A DNA stretch of 64,000 bases from Micromonospora sp. FIMYZ51 (GCF_038246755.1 NZ_CP134706.1:930001-994000), one strand, 5' to 3'; counted from the stretch's first letter, positions 39,250 to 47,475 are shown. Program-made: numbers and translations. The notes: generated by a model from the letters alone, not told the origin.

Positions 39250-40256
39250 TGAACGACGTCGGCCGGACCATGCCTCCCACCGAGGTCGGTCACCTCGCCC
39301 GGGCGGTACTGGACGCGGTGGGCCAGGTCGTGGTCGGCAAGCGGGACGCCCTGGAACTGGTCCTGGCCGGCATCCTGGCCGGCGGGCACGTGCTGTTGGA
39401 GGACCTGCCGGGCCTGGGTAAAACGCTTACCGCCCGGTCCTTCGCCCAGGCCCTCGGGCTGGACTTCCGTCGTCTCCAGTTCACTCCGGACCTGTTGCCC
39501 GCCGATGTCACCGGCTCGTTCCTGTACGACCAGCGCAGCGGCGATTTCGCGTTCCGGGCCGGGCCGGTCTTCACCAACCTGCTGCTCGCCGACGAAATCA
39601 ACCGGACCCCGCCGAAGACCCAGTCGGCCCTGCTGGAGGCGATGCAGGAGAAGCAGGTTTCGGTGGAGGGCGTGACCTACCGGCTGGACGAGCCGTTCCA
39701 CGTGCTCGCCACCGCCAACCCGATCGAGTACGAGGGCACCTACCCGCTGCCGGAGGCGCAACTGGACCGATTCCTGCTGCGGGTGTCGTTCGGCTACCCC
39801 GAGCAGGAGGAGGAGTGGGAGGTGCTGCGTCGGCGGATGGCCCGCCGCCGCGAGGAGGCCGAGATCAAGCCGGTCGTCGACGCCGCCACGCTGCGCGCCA
39901 TGCAGGCGGCGCTGGAGGACGTCGTGGTGGAGGACTCGGTCGGGCGCTACATCGTGGCGCTGACCGCAGCCACCCGGGAACACCCCTCGGTGCTGGTCGG
40001 CGCCTCGCCGCGGGGCTCGTTGGCGCTGTTGCTGCTGGCCCGGGTCCGGGCCGTGCTCTCCGGCCGCGACTACGTGGTGCCGGAGGATGTGAAGGACGTG
40101 GCGACGCCGGCACTGGCGCACCGGATCACGCTGCGGCCGGAAATGTGGCTGCGCCGGGTCGACCCGTCCTTCGTGGTCGGCGAGGTCCTCGACGCGACAC
40201 CGGCACCGGCCAGCGGTGCGCTGCCCAGCTACGCCGGCGGGCACCAGGGGCACTGA
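39249..40256 (+). CDS. MoxR-type AAA+ ATPase
   Basis: The protein has 335 residues. Walker A is LLEDLPGLGKTLTAR (about 60), Walker B LLADEINRTPPKTQSALLEAM, sensor 1 LATANPIEYEGTYPLPEAQLD; a C-terminal lid follows. MoxR ATPases act as chaperones for partner proteins, usually the VWA or DUF58 protein encoded next door. Start ATG 39249 overlaps the previous stop. Confidence 0.95.
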   Translation: MNDVGRTMPPTEVGHLARAVLDAVGQVVVGKRDALELVLAGILAGGHVLLEDLPGLGKTLTARSFAQALGLDFRRLQFTPDLLPADVTGSFLYDQRSGDFAFRAGPVFTNLLLADEINRTPPKTQSALLEAMQEKQVSVEGVTYRLDEPFHVLATANPIEYEGTYPLPEAQLDRFLLRVSFGYPEQEEEWEVLRRRMARRREEAEIKPVVDAATLRAMQAALEDVVVEDSVGRYIVALTAATREHPSVLVGASPRGSLALLLLARVRAVLSGRDYVVPEDVKDVATPALAHRITLRPEMWLRRVDPSFVVGEVLDATPAPASGALPSYAGGHQGH

Positions 40257-40260
40257 ACGC

Positions 40261-41745
40261 GTGGTGATCAGTCAGGACCGATCGGCACCGGCCAGCAGCA
40301 GGACCGGCCAGGTCGTGCTGCGCCCCGCCGCGCCGCCGGACGGCCGGGGCAGCCGAGCCGCCGCGACCGAGCAGGATCGATCGACGCCGGAACGCTGGAC
40401 GCCCACCCCGGCGCTCGGCCGGGCGGTGCTGCTCACCGGCCTGCTCCTGATCGCCGGGGTGCTGCTGGGCCGGGTGGACCTGGTCGTGCTTGCCGCACCG
40501 TTCGCGCTGGGCACCGCGTACGCGTTGCACCGCCGGCCCGCCGAACTGCCCCAGGTGCTGATCAACGACGGCGGCGGGCACCTGGTGGAGGGTGGCGAGT
40601 TGACCGGCACGGTAAGCGTCGGCAACCCCGACCCGGTGCCGTACGACGTGGCGGTGCTGCGTACCCGGGTCTCGCCCTGGCTGCGGGTCGACCGGGCGAC
40701 GCTCGCCGGTGGCACGGTCGCCGGGCGGAGTCGGGCCGGTGGCAGCACGACGGTGGCGGACTGCCCGTTCGTCACCTCGGTCGCCCCGGAGACCGCGGTC
40801 GACCTGGAGCTGAGCGGCACCGCGCTGCGGTGGGGACGGCACCTGCTCGGCCCGGCCGGTGCCCGGGTGGCCGCAGCACAGGGGCTGTTGATCTCGCGGG
40901 CGGTGCTCGCCGAGCCGGTCCGCGCGAAGGTGTACCCGAAGACCGAGCCGTTCGAGGCGGTCGAGGCGATGCCCCGGGCCGCCGGGCTGGTTGGCGCGCA
41001 CCGCTCGCGCCGTCCCGGCGAGGGCGGCGAACTGGCCGGGGTCCGGGTGTTCGCGCCCGGTGACCGGCTGCGCCGGATCGACTGGCGGGTGTCGCTGCGG
41101 ACCCGGCAGCTGCACGTGGCGGCCACCCTCAGTGACCGGGACGCCGAGGTGGTGGTGCTGCTCGACGTGCTGGCCGAGGCGGGCCGCTCTGGCGGGATCG
41201 CCGGAACGGCATCGGTACTGGACACCACGGTCCGGGCCGCTGCCGCCATCGCCGAGCACTACCTGCACCGGGGCGACCGGGTGTCGCTGCTGGAGTACGG
41301 CCCGAGCGCCCGCCGGCTGCGGCCGGCCACCGGGCGGCGACAGTATCTGACCGCCCTGGAATGGCTGTTGGAGGTGAAGGCGCAACCTTCCCCGCAGGCG
41401 GTGGACGACCTCGCGTTCGGCCCCCAGTTGCTCTCCGCCGACGCGCTTGTGGTGGTGCTCACGCCGCTGCTCCAGGAGCGGTCGGCACAGATGCTGGCCC
41501 GGTTGGCCCGCTCGGGCAGGTTCGTGGTGGCCGTGGACACCCTGCCGGCCGACCTGCCGCCACCAAAGGGGCAGGGGTGGGCCGAGGTGGCCTACCGGCT
41601 GTGGCGGCTGGACCGGGACACGATGATCATGCAGCTGCGCGAGCACGGGGTGCCAGTGGTGCCATGGGTCGGCGCGGGCAGCCTTGACCAGGTGTTGCGT
41701 GACGTGGCCCGGATGGCCACCGCACCCCGGGTGGGCAACCGGTGA
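40261..41745 (+). CDS. DUF58 protein, MoxR partner
   Basis: The protein has 494 residues from GTG 40261, 4 bases after moxR. Two N-terminal transmembrane helices (AVLLTGLLLIAGVLLG and VLAAPFALGTAYAL) are followed by a beta-rich external or adhesive region and the DUF58 motif DRLRRIDWRVSLRTRQLHV near residue 277. A von Willebrand A-like domain follows, starting EVVVLLDVLAEAG and carrying a partial MIDAS pattern. It is a likely substrate or effector of the MoxR ATPase. Confidence 0.92.
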   Translation: MVISQDRSAPASSRTGQVVLRPAAPPDGRGSRAAATEQDRSTPERWTPTPALGRAVLLTGLLLIAGVLLGRVDLVVLAAPFALGTAYALHRRPAELPQVLINDGGGHLVEGGELTGTVSVGNPDPVPYDVAVLRTRVSPWLRVDRATLAGGTVAGRSRAGGSTTVADCPFVTSVAPETAVDLELSGTALRWGRHLLGPAGARVAAAQGLLISRAVLAEPVRAKVYPKTEPFEAVEAMPRAAGLVGAHRSRRPGEGGELAGVRVFAPGDRLRRIDWRVSLRTRQLHVAATLSDRDAEVVVLLDVLAEAGRSGGIAGTASVLDTTVRAAAAIAEHYLHRGDRVSLLEYGPSARRLRPATGRRQYLTALEWLLEVKAQPSPQAVDDLAFGPQLLSADALVVVLTPLLQERSAQMLARLARSGRFVVAVDTLPADLPPPKGQGWAEVAYRLWRLDRDTMIMQLREHGVPVVPWVGAGSLDQVLRDVARMATAPRVGNR

Positions 41746-41800
41746 GCGCGCCCGACGCGGCGCGGCGGAGCACCGCGTTTCCGGACGGAGGGCGAGCCCG

Positions 41801-42367
41801 ATGATCGCCTCGTTGACCGGCCGGGTCCGGACGCTGGGCACGGCGGCGAAACGGATCACCCTGATCCCGGTACTGATCCGCTTCGGCATCTTCCTCAGCA
41901 CGCTGATCGGCCTGCTGCTGGCGTACCCCGCCGAGGTGCTTGCGGAACAGGCACTCGGCGCCCTGGTCCTGGTCGCGGTGCTCCCTGCGGTGGCGCCACG
42001 CCGGTTCTGGCCGACCTTCGCGGCGCTTGTCACCGTCGCCGGATGGCTGCTCGCCACCGACGGGTACGACCGGCCGATCGCGCTGTGGCGACTGATGGCC
42101 GTGGCGGTGGCGCTCTACCTGACGCACACCCTCTGCGCGCTTGCCGCGCTGCTGCCGTACGACGCGGTCGTGGACCCGGACCTGATCGTGCGTTGGCTCA
42201 CCCGCGCGGCGGGCGTGTTGCTCGCCACGTCGGTGCTCGGGATCCTGCTGCTCGAACTGGCCCGCCTGGGTGGGCGCGAGAACGGTTGGCAGGCCGTCAC
42301 CGTCGCCGGTCTGCTGATCGCGGTCGCGGTGACCGCCCTCCTCGCCTGGCTGCTCCGCCGCCGGTGA
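41801..42367 (+). CDS. Small polytopic membrane protein at the end of the MoxR operon
   Basis: The protein has 188 residues from ATG 41801. Five or six hydrophobic segments cover nearly the whole chain (for example LIRFGIFLSTLIGLLLAY and AVTVAGLLIAVAVTALLAWLL), ending LLRRR. No motif indicates function. A transglutaminase gene often follows DUF58 in related operons but is not present here; this protein takes its place. Confidence 0.75.
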   Translation: MIASLTGRVRTLGTAAKRITLIPVLIRFGIFLSTLIGLLLAYPAEVLAEQALGALVLVAVLPAVAPRRFWPTFAALVTVAGWLLATDGYDRPIALWRLMAVAVALYLTHTLCALAALLPYDAVVDPDLIVRWLTRAAGVLLATSVLGILLLELARLGGRENGWQAVTVAGLLIAVAVTALLAWLLRRR

Positions 42368-42475
42368 AACTGCTGGCCCGGCCGCTGCGCGGCAGGTGAG
42401 AACGAGATCGCCGGGGCCGGTGTGAAGCCCGGTACGCAGGTGGTCGGAGTGTCGCAAGCAGCCGGAGTTGTCCGG

Positions 42476-42503
42476 GTCACAGTGAGGTTGTGCTCGGTCA
42501 CAG
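42476..42503 (+). promoter_or_regulatory. Direct GTCACAG repeats and -10 region upstream of ndh
   Basis: GTCACAG occurs at 42476-42482 and 42497-42503, 21 bp apart, two helical turns. A TAGCGT -10-like box follows at 42524-42529, with GGGGGAAAG just before ATG 42546. The second repeat would overlap the -35 position. Binding of a regulator here is inference. Confidence 0.4.
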
Positions 42504-42545
42504 AAGGGGACCGGGATCGGGATTAGCGTCGCCGGTGGGGGAAAG

Positions 42546-43868
42546 ATGGTAGACGTGAATCCGAAGCGGATCCTTGTGGTGGGCGCCGGGCACGTCGGTC
42601 TCTACGCGGCGCTGCGCCTGTCGAAGAAGCTCAGCTCCCGTGAGGCTGAGGTCATCGTCGTCGACCCCCAGCCGCACATGACGTACCAGCCGTTCCTGCC
42701 CGAGGCGTCCGGGGGAAACATCTCCCCACGGCACGCCGTGGTGCCGCTGCGTCGCGAGTTGCGCCGGTGCACGGTGATGGCCGGCGCGGTGACCCGGATC
42801 GAGCACGACCGCAAGACCGCCACCGTCCAGCCGATCGTCGGCCCGACCCGGGAGATCAGGTACGACCACATCGTGGTCGCCCCCGGCTCGGTGTCCCGGA
42901 CCCTGCCGATTCCTGGCCTGCACGAGCAGGGCATCGGGTTCAAGACCATCGGTGAAGCCATCTACCTGCGCAACCACGTGTTGGAGCAGTTGGACGTGGC
43001 CGCCGCGACGACCGACCCCGAGGTGCGCCGCCGGGCGCTGACCTTCGTCTTCGTCGGCGGCGGATACGCCGGCATCGAGGCCCTCGCCGAGATGGAGGAC
43101 ATGGCCCGGGACGCGCTGCGGTACTACCCGGAGCTGAACGCGTCGGACATGCGGTGGGTACTTGTCGAAGCCACCCAGCGGGTACTGCCCGAGGTCGACC
43201 GGGACATGGGTGCCTACACGGTGCAGCAGCTGCTGAAGCGGGACATGGACATCCGGTTGGACACCCGGCTGGAGTCCTGCGTCGACGGGGAGGTCAAGCT
43301 CTCCGACGGGGACACTTTCCCCACGAACACGATCGTCTGGACCGCCGGGGTGAAGCCGTCGCCGATGCTTGACGCGACCGACTTCCCTCGCGACGACCGG
43401 CGTCGGGTCACCTGCCTGCCCACCCTCCAGGTGGTCGACGGTGACCGGGTGATCGACGGTGCCTGGAGTGCCGGCGACTGCGCCGCCGTACCGGACCTGA
43501 CCAAGGCACCGGGCAACTACTGCTCGCCGAGCGCCCAGCACGCGGTACGCCAGGCGCAGCGGATGGCCGACAACATCGTCGCCGTGATCCGTGGCCGGGA
43601 GCCGGTCGACTACAAGCACAAGCACGCCGGCAGCGTGGCCAGTCTCGGCCTGCACAAGGGCGTGGCCCAGGTCTACGGCATCAAGATGACCGGTTGGCCG
43701 GCGTGGTTCATGCACCGGACGTACCACATGAGCCGGATCCCGTCGTTCAACCGCAAGGTCCGGGTGGTGGTCGACTGGACCCTGGCGTTCGTCCTCAAGC
43801 GTGAGGTGGTCGCCCTCGGCCAGCTGCACGACCCCCGCGAGGAGTTCGCCGAAGCCTCCCGCAAGTAG
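42546..43868 (+). CDS. ndh: Type II NADH dehydrogenase (NAD(P)/FAD-dependent oxidoreductase)
   Basis: NDH-2 passes electrons from NADH to quinone without pumping protons, at the inner face of the membrane. The protein has 440 residues. The FAD site is RILVVGAGHVGLYAALRL, the NADH site FVFVGGGYAGIEALAEM, and the second FAD motif GAWSAGDCAAVPD, followed by PSAQHAVRQAQRMADNI at the quinone side. The amphipathic C-terminus (VRVVVDWTLAFVL) fits peripheral membrane attachment. The start has a good ribosome-binding site. Confidence 0.95.
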   Translation: MVDVNPKRILVVGAGHVGLYAALRLSKKLSSREAEVIVVDPQPHMTYQPFLPEASGGNISPRHAVVPLRRELRRCTVMAGAVTRIEHDRKTATVQPIVGPTREIRYDHIVVAPGSVSRTLPIPGLHEQGIGFKTIGEAIYLRNHVLEQLDVAAATTDPEVRRRALTFVFVGGGYAGIEALAEMEDMARDALRYYPELNASDMRWVLVEATQRVLPEVDRDMGAYTVQQLLKRDMDIRLDTRLESCVDGEVKLSDGDTFPTNTIVWTAGVKPSPMLDATDFPRDDRRRVTCLPTLQVVDGDRVIDGAWSAGDCAAVPDLTKAPGNYCSPSAQHAVRQAQRMADNIVAVIRGREPVDYKHKHAGSVASLGLHKGVAQVYGIKMTGWPAWFMHRTYHMSRIPSFNRKVRVVVDWTLAFVLKREVVALGQLHDPREEFAEASRK

Positions 43869-43872
43869 GCGT

Positions 43873-43926
43873 GTAAGGAAGGGCCCCTTCTTAACGCCTC
43901 AGGTAGAGGAAGGGCCCCTTCTTAAC
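43873..43926. repeat. GGGCCC-type 54-bp repeat, copy 3
   Basis: It begins GTAAGGAAGGGCCCCTTC on the + strand, 4 bases after the ndh stop. Both halves carry AGGAAGGGCCCCTTCTTAAC, nearly identical. It lies between ndh and tRNA-Leu and could terminate ndh transcription. Confidence 0.85.
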
Positions 43927-44024
43927 ACCTCTGGCCACCGGGGGTAGCCGCGCGGGACGCCGCGTCGGCTGCGAAACCGCTACCGTGGCACTGCACCGCG
44001 CGTCTCGGCGCGTCGGGTTCACCC

Positions 44025-44105
44025 GCCCGGGTGGTGGAACGGTAGACACGGCCGCCTTAAAAGCGGCTGCCGTAAGGCATGCGGGTTCGACCCCCGCCCC
44101 GGGCA
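44025..44105 (+). tRNA. tRNA-Leu (anticodon UAA)
   Basis: The acceptor stem GCCCGGG/CCCGGGC closes perfectly, with discriminator A at 44105. The anticodon stem GCCGC/GCGGC encloses loop CTTAAAA, with anticodon TAA at 44058-44060. The long variable arm (TGCCGTAAGGCA) is that of a class II tRNA and the D-loop has GGTAGACAC. The T arm is GCGGG-TTCGACC-CCCGC. CCA is not encoded. It decodes UUA, a rare codon in such GC-rich genomes, as bldA does in Streptomyces. Confidence 0.96.
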
Positions 44106-44132
44106 CCCAGGCCGGCCGCCGTAGCGCCACCG

Positions 44133-44186
44133 CCGTAGCTTCGCCGCAGAACTCGCCGCCGCAGGGCCACCGTAGCTTCGCCGCAG
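44133..44186. repeat. 17-bp direct repeat between tRNA-Leu and TetR gene
   Basis: CCGTAGCTTCGCCGCAG occurs at 44133-44149 and 44170-44186, 37 bp apart, with related CCGTAGCGCC fragments around it. The region is otherwise featureless. Confidence 0.6.
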
Positions 44187-44216
44187 GGCCCGCCGCCGTA
44201 GCGCCGCCGGCGAGAC

Positions 44217-44948
44217 CTACTGGGTCCGTCGTACGCCCGAGTCCGAGGACGTTGCGAGGATCGCCTCGATGCCGCGTTCGAACAGTTCGTCGTCAGTGCA
44301 CTCTGCGTCGCCGAGATATCCGGACGCGACGAGGGTGGGATAGGCGGCGGCGTTCGCTGCGATCTGGTGGCGGGCCTGTGCCCGCGCCTCGGATGCGGCG
44401 CTCTGCCGCCAGGTGGCTTCGGTGAGCGCGGCACCGATCACGTAGTTGGCGATCAGGCGAACGGTGACGGCCAACCGGGTGCCGGTGAAGTCACCACGGA
44501 CCAGCGCCGATTGCAGGAATTCGGTACGCGCCAGCACGTTGGGGCCGAGCATCGGACGGCCGATGAGGCCGGGTGCCCAGGGGTGTCGAAGCATGACCGT
44601 ACGCCATTGGCGCGTCAACGCCCGTACGTCGTCCTGCCACTCTCCTGCTGCCGGCGGCAGTGGCACATCGGCGAAGATCTCATCGACGGCCAGGTCCAGC
44701 ACGTCGTCCTTTGTCGCGACGTGCCAGTAGAGCGCGGTCGGGGTGACCGCGAGGCGATCTGCCAGACGCCGCATCGTCAGGCCACCGACGCCGTCTTCGT
44801 CGAGCAGCGCCACGGCCGCCTCGACAATGCGTTCGCGGGTCAGTCTGTCCCGCCGGGGCGGGCGTTCTTGCGTACGGAGCCAGACGCTGCCGGCTCGTTG
44901 GCTGCTCCGCCCGGACGTCGTCGGTTGCCGGAATTCACTCGCGCTCAC
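44217..44948 (-). CDS. TetR/AcrR-family transcriptional regulator
   Basis: The protein has 243 residues from GTG 44948; an ATG 9 bases further upstream is possible. The N-terminal HTH reads LTRERIVEAAVALLDEDGVGG then LTMRRLADRLAVTPTALYWHV, a textbook TetR domain. The C-terminal half fits the TetR_C_1 (tetracycline-repressor-like) ligand domain (RHPWAPGLIGRPMLGPNVL). It is divergent from a 75-codon gene, with a palindromic operator between the two promoters, so it probably represses itself and that gene. The ligand is unknown. Confidence 0.93.
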   Translation of the reverse strand: MSASEFRQPTTSGRSSQRAGSVWLRTQERPPRRDRLTRERIVEAAVALLDEDGVGGLTMRRLADRLAVTPTALYWHVATKDDVLDLAVDEIFADVPLPPAAGEWQDDVRALTRQWRTVMLRHPWAPGLIGRPMLGPNVLARTEFLQSALVRGDFTGTRLAVTVRLIANYVIGAALTEATWRQSAASEARAQARHQIAANAAAYPTLVASGYLGDAECTDDELFERGIEAILATSSDSGVRRTQ

Positions 44949-44954
44949 GCTTCC

Positions 44955-44960
44955 CATCGT
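44955..44960 (-). promoter_or_regulatory. -10 box of the TetR gene
   Basis: On the minus strand TACGAT ends 7 bases before GTG 44948, the leaderless layout seen elsewhere. It supports GTG 44948 over the ATG that overlaps this box. The TTAACG operator lies at the -35 position. Confidence 0.5.
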
Positions 44961-44979
44961 ATTACGGTGTTCAGGAAAA

Positions 44980-44992
44980 TTAACGTCGTTAA
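44980..44992. promoter_or_regulatory. Palindromic TetR operator
   Basis: TTAACG-T-CGTTAA is a 13-bp palindrome, of the size and AT-rich type bound by TetR regulators. It sits where the -35 elements of both divergent promoters should be, 32 bases from the TetR start and 33 from the small gene start. It is the only AT-rich palindrome in the gap. Confidence 0.75.
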
Positions 44993-45024
44993 GTCACCTG
45001 TACGCTGTTCGAGGAGATCGCCTC

Positions 45025-45252
45025 ATGCCTCTGCTGCGGATACAACTCGACAGCGACAGGAACACCGCTCGGCGGGTGCTCCAGCTCCACCGGGCGGGGA
45101 AGATCCACCACGAGTCCCGGAACGCCGCCCGTGACGAGGTCTGGCGCCGTGGCCGTACCCCCGCCGCCGAACCAGTCTTCGTCGGCATCACCAATGGCGA
45201 GCCCGTCCGGCTCATCTATGACGTGGAGGTCTGCCTGGACATAACGCGGTGA
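45025..45252 (+). CDS. 75-residue protein, likely TetR-controlled, unknown family
   Basis: ATG 45025 has a good GAGGAG 8 bases upstream and a TACGCT -10-like box at 45001. The protein starts MPLLRIQLDSDRNTARRVLQ and has a basic middle (HRAGKIHHESRNAARDEVWRR). It is soluble with no signal peptide or helix-turn-helix. I do not recognise it. The frame extends upstream but would cross the TetR promoter. Divergent placement around a shared operator makes it the likely target of the TetR regulator. It ends 4 bases from the convergent Nudix gene. Confidence 0.75.
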   Translation: MPLLRIQLDSDRNTARRVLQLHRAGKIHHESRNAARDEVWRRGRTPAAEPVFVGITNGEPVRLIYDVEVCLDITR

Positions 45253-45256
45253 ATGG

Positions 45257-45772
45257 TCACGACCAGAGCTCAAAGGGCTCGTCGATCTCCTGGCCGGCCA
45301 GGAACCTGGTCAACAACTGTGGGAGCCGTCGCGGGTAGAACTGCTCGGCGCTGGCCACCACCTCGGCGATCGGCCACCATCGGTAGTCGAAGTAATCCTC
45401 GCGCTCATAGTCGAAACGCCCGGCTTCGTCGATCGCCTCGCCTTTGTAATCAAGGGGTACGGCGACCACGACCTCGTGTTGCAGGTGTCGACGGGTCCGA
45501 TGCCGGAAGGACGAGGTTCGTCGCCATGTTGGCGGGCCGACCTGTTCGGGCGAGATCGAGATTCCGGTTTCCTCGCGAAGTTCCCGCAGGGCCGCCTCCA
45601 GGTACGTCTCGCCCTCGTCGATCCCGCCACCGGGAAGCTCCCACCATTGGCCCAGCTCCGGTGCGGTGATTTCGTGAGTGTGGAAGAGCAGGATCCGATC
45701 GGCCACGTCGCGGAGCACGATGCGGACCGCGTCGCGTTCGAAGATCGGCAGGTCCTGCGGGATCTCGGTCAT
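45257..45772 (-). CDS. Nudix hydrolase
   Basis: The protein has 171 residues. The Nudix box is complete: GGGIDEGETYLEAALREL followed by REETGI, with the metal-binding REEXGU core. WWELPGG precedes it. A C-terminal part rich in aromatic residues (FDYEREDYFDYRWWPIAEV) is typical of Nudix proteins acting on nucleotide derivatives; the substrate is unknown. ATG 45772 is chosen because AGAGG lies 5 bases upstream. It is convergent with the small gene and separate from the BI-1 gene. Confidence 0.92.
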   Translation of the reverse strand: MTEIPQDLPIFERDAVRIVLRDVADRILLFHTHEITAPELGQWWELPGGGIDEGETYLEAALRELREETGISISPEQVGPPTWRRTSSFRHRTRRHLQHEVVVAVPLDYKGEAIDEAGRFDYEREDYFDYRWWPIAEVVASAEQFYPRRLPQLLTRFLAGQEIDEPFELWS

Positions 45773-46058
45773 CGGCACCTCTCGTATCGGAAGGCTGGTT
45801 CAGCGTAAGCAGAGAGGCGGCCGGGATGGGGATGGCCGTCAATTGCCGACCCGGGCGGCAGGGCCAGGCGGGGTGTCCGGATTTCGACCGTCCTCGGGAC
45901 GCTGGCTGGCCGCGTCGCGACGTTGGGCCGGGTCGCGGAGCCGCTCACCCGGGCACTCTCAGCGTTCCCTCAGCTTTCCGATGACCAACGGGCTGGCCCG
46001 GACGTTTACTCTTATAGCGCGCGTTGACGCGCCACGACCGCCCTAGGGAGGCCTGACA

Positions 46059-46892
46059 GTGAAGACTTCGAACCCGGTACTCGCGCGGCTCGGCCAAGCG
46101 GCCGAGCGGGAGCGGGCCGCCGGGTACGCCCCGACCGGGCCGTACGGACAGCCCGGATACCCCCAGCAGTACCCGCCGCAGGCCGGTTACCCCGGCGCGC
46201 CGGGCTTCCCGTCCGCTCCGCCTGCGGTCACCCCGATGTCGATCGACGACGTGGTGGTCAAGACGGTCACGCTCCTGGCCATCGTCGGTGTCGCCGCCGC
46301 GGCAGCCTGGGTGCTGATCCCGGACGCACTGCTTGGCGTCGCGTGGATCGGCGCGGCCGTGGTGGGCCTGGTGCTCGGCATGATCATTTCGTTCTCGCGG
46401 ATGGCGAACCCGGCGCTGGTCGTCGCGTACGCCGTCGTCGAGGGTGTTCTGGTCGGCGCAATCAGCAAGTTCTTCGAGTCGATGTACGACGGCATCGTGC
46501 TCCAGGCGGTGACCGCCACCTTCGGCGTCTTCTTCGTGATGGCCATGCTCTACCGGGCGCGGGTCATCCGGGCCACGCCGAAGTTCACCAAGGGCCTGAT
46601 CGCGGTGATGGCGGGTCTCTTCGCCGTCATGCTGATCAACCTGGTGCTGGCGATGTTCGGCGTCAACACCGGTCTGCGCGACGGTAGCCCGCTGGCCATC
46701 GGGTTCAGCCTGGTCTGCATCGTGGTCGCCGCGCTGAGCTTCGTGCTCAGCTTCAAGGAGGTCGAGGACGGCGTCCGGATGGGGCTGCCGCAGCGCTACT
46801 CCTGGGTTGCCGCGTTCGGCATCCTGGTCAGCCTGATCTGGCTCTACATCGAGCTGCTGCGTCTGCTGAGCTACTTCCAGGGCGACGACTGA
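46059..46892 (+). CDS. Bax inhibitor-1/YccA-like membrane protein
   Basis: The protein has 277 residues from a GTG start with a GGGAGG 11 bases upstream. The N-terminal 60 residues are Pro/Gly/Tyr/Gln-rich (YGQPGYPQQYPPQ) and cytosolic. Seven transmembrane helices follow, with FSRMANPALVVAYAVVEGVLVG and SFKEVEDGVRMGLP in the positions typical of the actinobacterial Bax inhibitor-1 branch. Members are thought to be pH-sensitive calcium leak channels; that function in actinobacteria is inferred from the family. Confidence 0.9.
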   Translation: MKTSNPVLARLGQAAERERAAGYAPTGPYGQPGYPQQYPPQAGYPGAPGFPSAPPAVTPMSIDDVVVKTVTLLAIVGVAAAAAWVLIPDALLGVAWIGAAVVGLVLGMIISFSRMANPALVVAYAVVEGVLVGAISKFFESMYDGIVLQAVTATFGVFFVMAMLYRARVIRATPKFTKGLIAVMAGLFAVMLINLVLAMFGVNTGLRDGSPLAIGFSLVCIVVAALSFVLSFKEVEDGVRMGLPQRYSWVAAFGILVSLIWLYIELLRLLSYFQGDD

Positions 46893-46904
46893 CAGCGCCG
46901 CCCC

Positions 46905-46951
46905 GACGACCGACCGGCGTCCGCTCCCACCTGGGAACGGGCGCCGTCGTC
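46905..46951 (+). terminator. Long imperfect hairpin terminator after the BI-1-like gene
   Basis: GACGAC (46905-46910) pairs with GTCGTC (46946-46951). Inside, CCGGCG-CCG-TCCC pairs with GGGA-CGG-CGCC around an ACCT loop. It begins 12 bases past the stop and lacks a T tract. Confidence 0.6.
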
Positions 46952-46987
46952 ATTCCCTAGCCCGTCGCCGCGCCCCCAGCCAGCGTC

Positions 46988-47090
46988 GATCTTGCACTTT
47001 TGGTCGCGGAATAAGCCTCGAAAGGGATGAATTGGCGACATCAAGTGCATGATCAGCAGCGGCAGCGGCAGCGGCAGCGGCAGCGGCAGC
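46988..47090. repeat. Composite element: GATCTTGCACTT hairpin plus GGCAGC hexamer array
   Basis: GATCTTGCACTT (46988-46999) and AAGTGCATGATC (47043-47054) are inverted arms with one mismatch. The array AGCAGC followed by five GGCAGC units begins at the next base (47055-47090). Layout matches 7848-7958, where the hexamer is GTGGGC. A G-rich run follows to 47160. Confidence 0.8.
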
Positions 47091-47139
47091 GGGTGGGGGC
47101 GGCGGCGGTGGCGGCGGGCGGGTGGGGGTGGGTGGGTGG

Positions 47140-47475
47140 GTGCGTAGAGTTGGGGGTGGGGAGACGGAACTGGGGCGGGGAGTCGAGTTGCTGGTGCGGC
47201 AGGTGGGGCACTGGCAACAGCCACGCTGGTCGGCCGTTGCCTCGGCCGGCAACCTGCCCCGGGCGAACCTGGTGCATCGGCTGGTACAGGAGATCGCCGA
47301 CCTCGCCGCCGACGCGGAGGGGCAGCCCCGGCGGAACGTACCCCGGCTCGACAACGACCTGGCCCTGCCCGACCAGCTTCGGGTGGTGGCGGCCGACCTG
47401 CTCGCCGCCGGCCCGCCCGACGACGTCCTGGCCCGAGCGGCGGCCCAGGTGGCCGCCACCCGGACCGCGCTCTAG
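47140..47475 (+). CDS. Small conserved actinobacterial protein, start uncertain
   Basis: From GTG 47140 the protein has 111 residues; the recognisable core starts at GVELLVRQVGHWQQPRW and runs through ANLVHRLVQEIADLAADAEG, VPRLDNDLALPDQLRVVAADL to the end. It is a soluble alpha-helical protein of unknown function. The start is poor: a TAGAGT -10-like box at 47145 lies inside this reading, and the natural leaderless GTG after it (47156) is one frame off. One extra G in the adjacent G run would join them. Upstream is the G-rich tail of the repeat element. Confidence 0.6.
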   Translation: MRRVGGGETELGRGVELLVRQVGHWQQPRWSAVASAGNLPRANLVHRLVQEIADLAADAEGQPRRNVPRLDNDLALPDQLRVVAADLLAAGPPDDVLARAAAQVAATRTAL

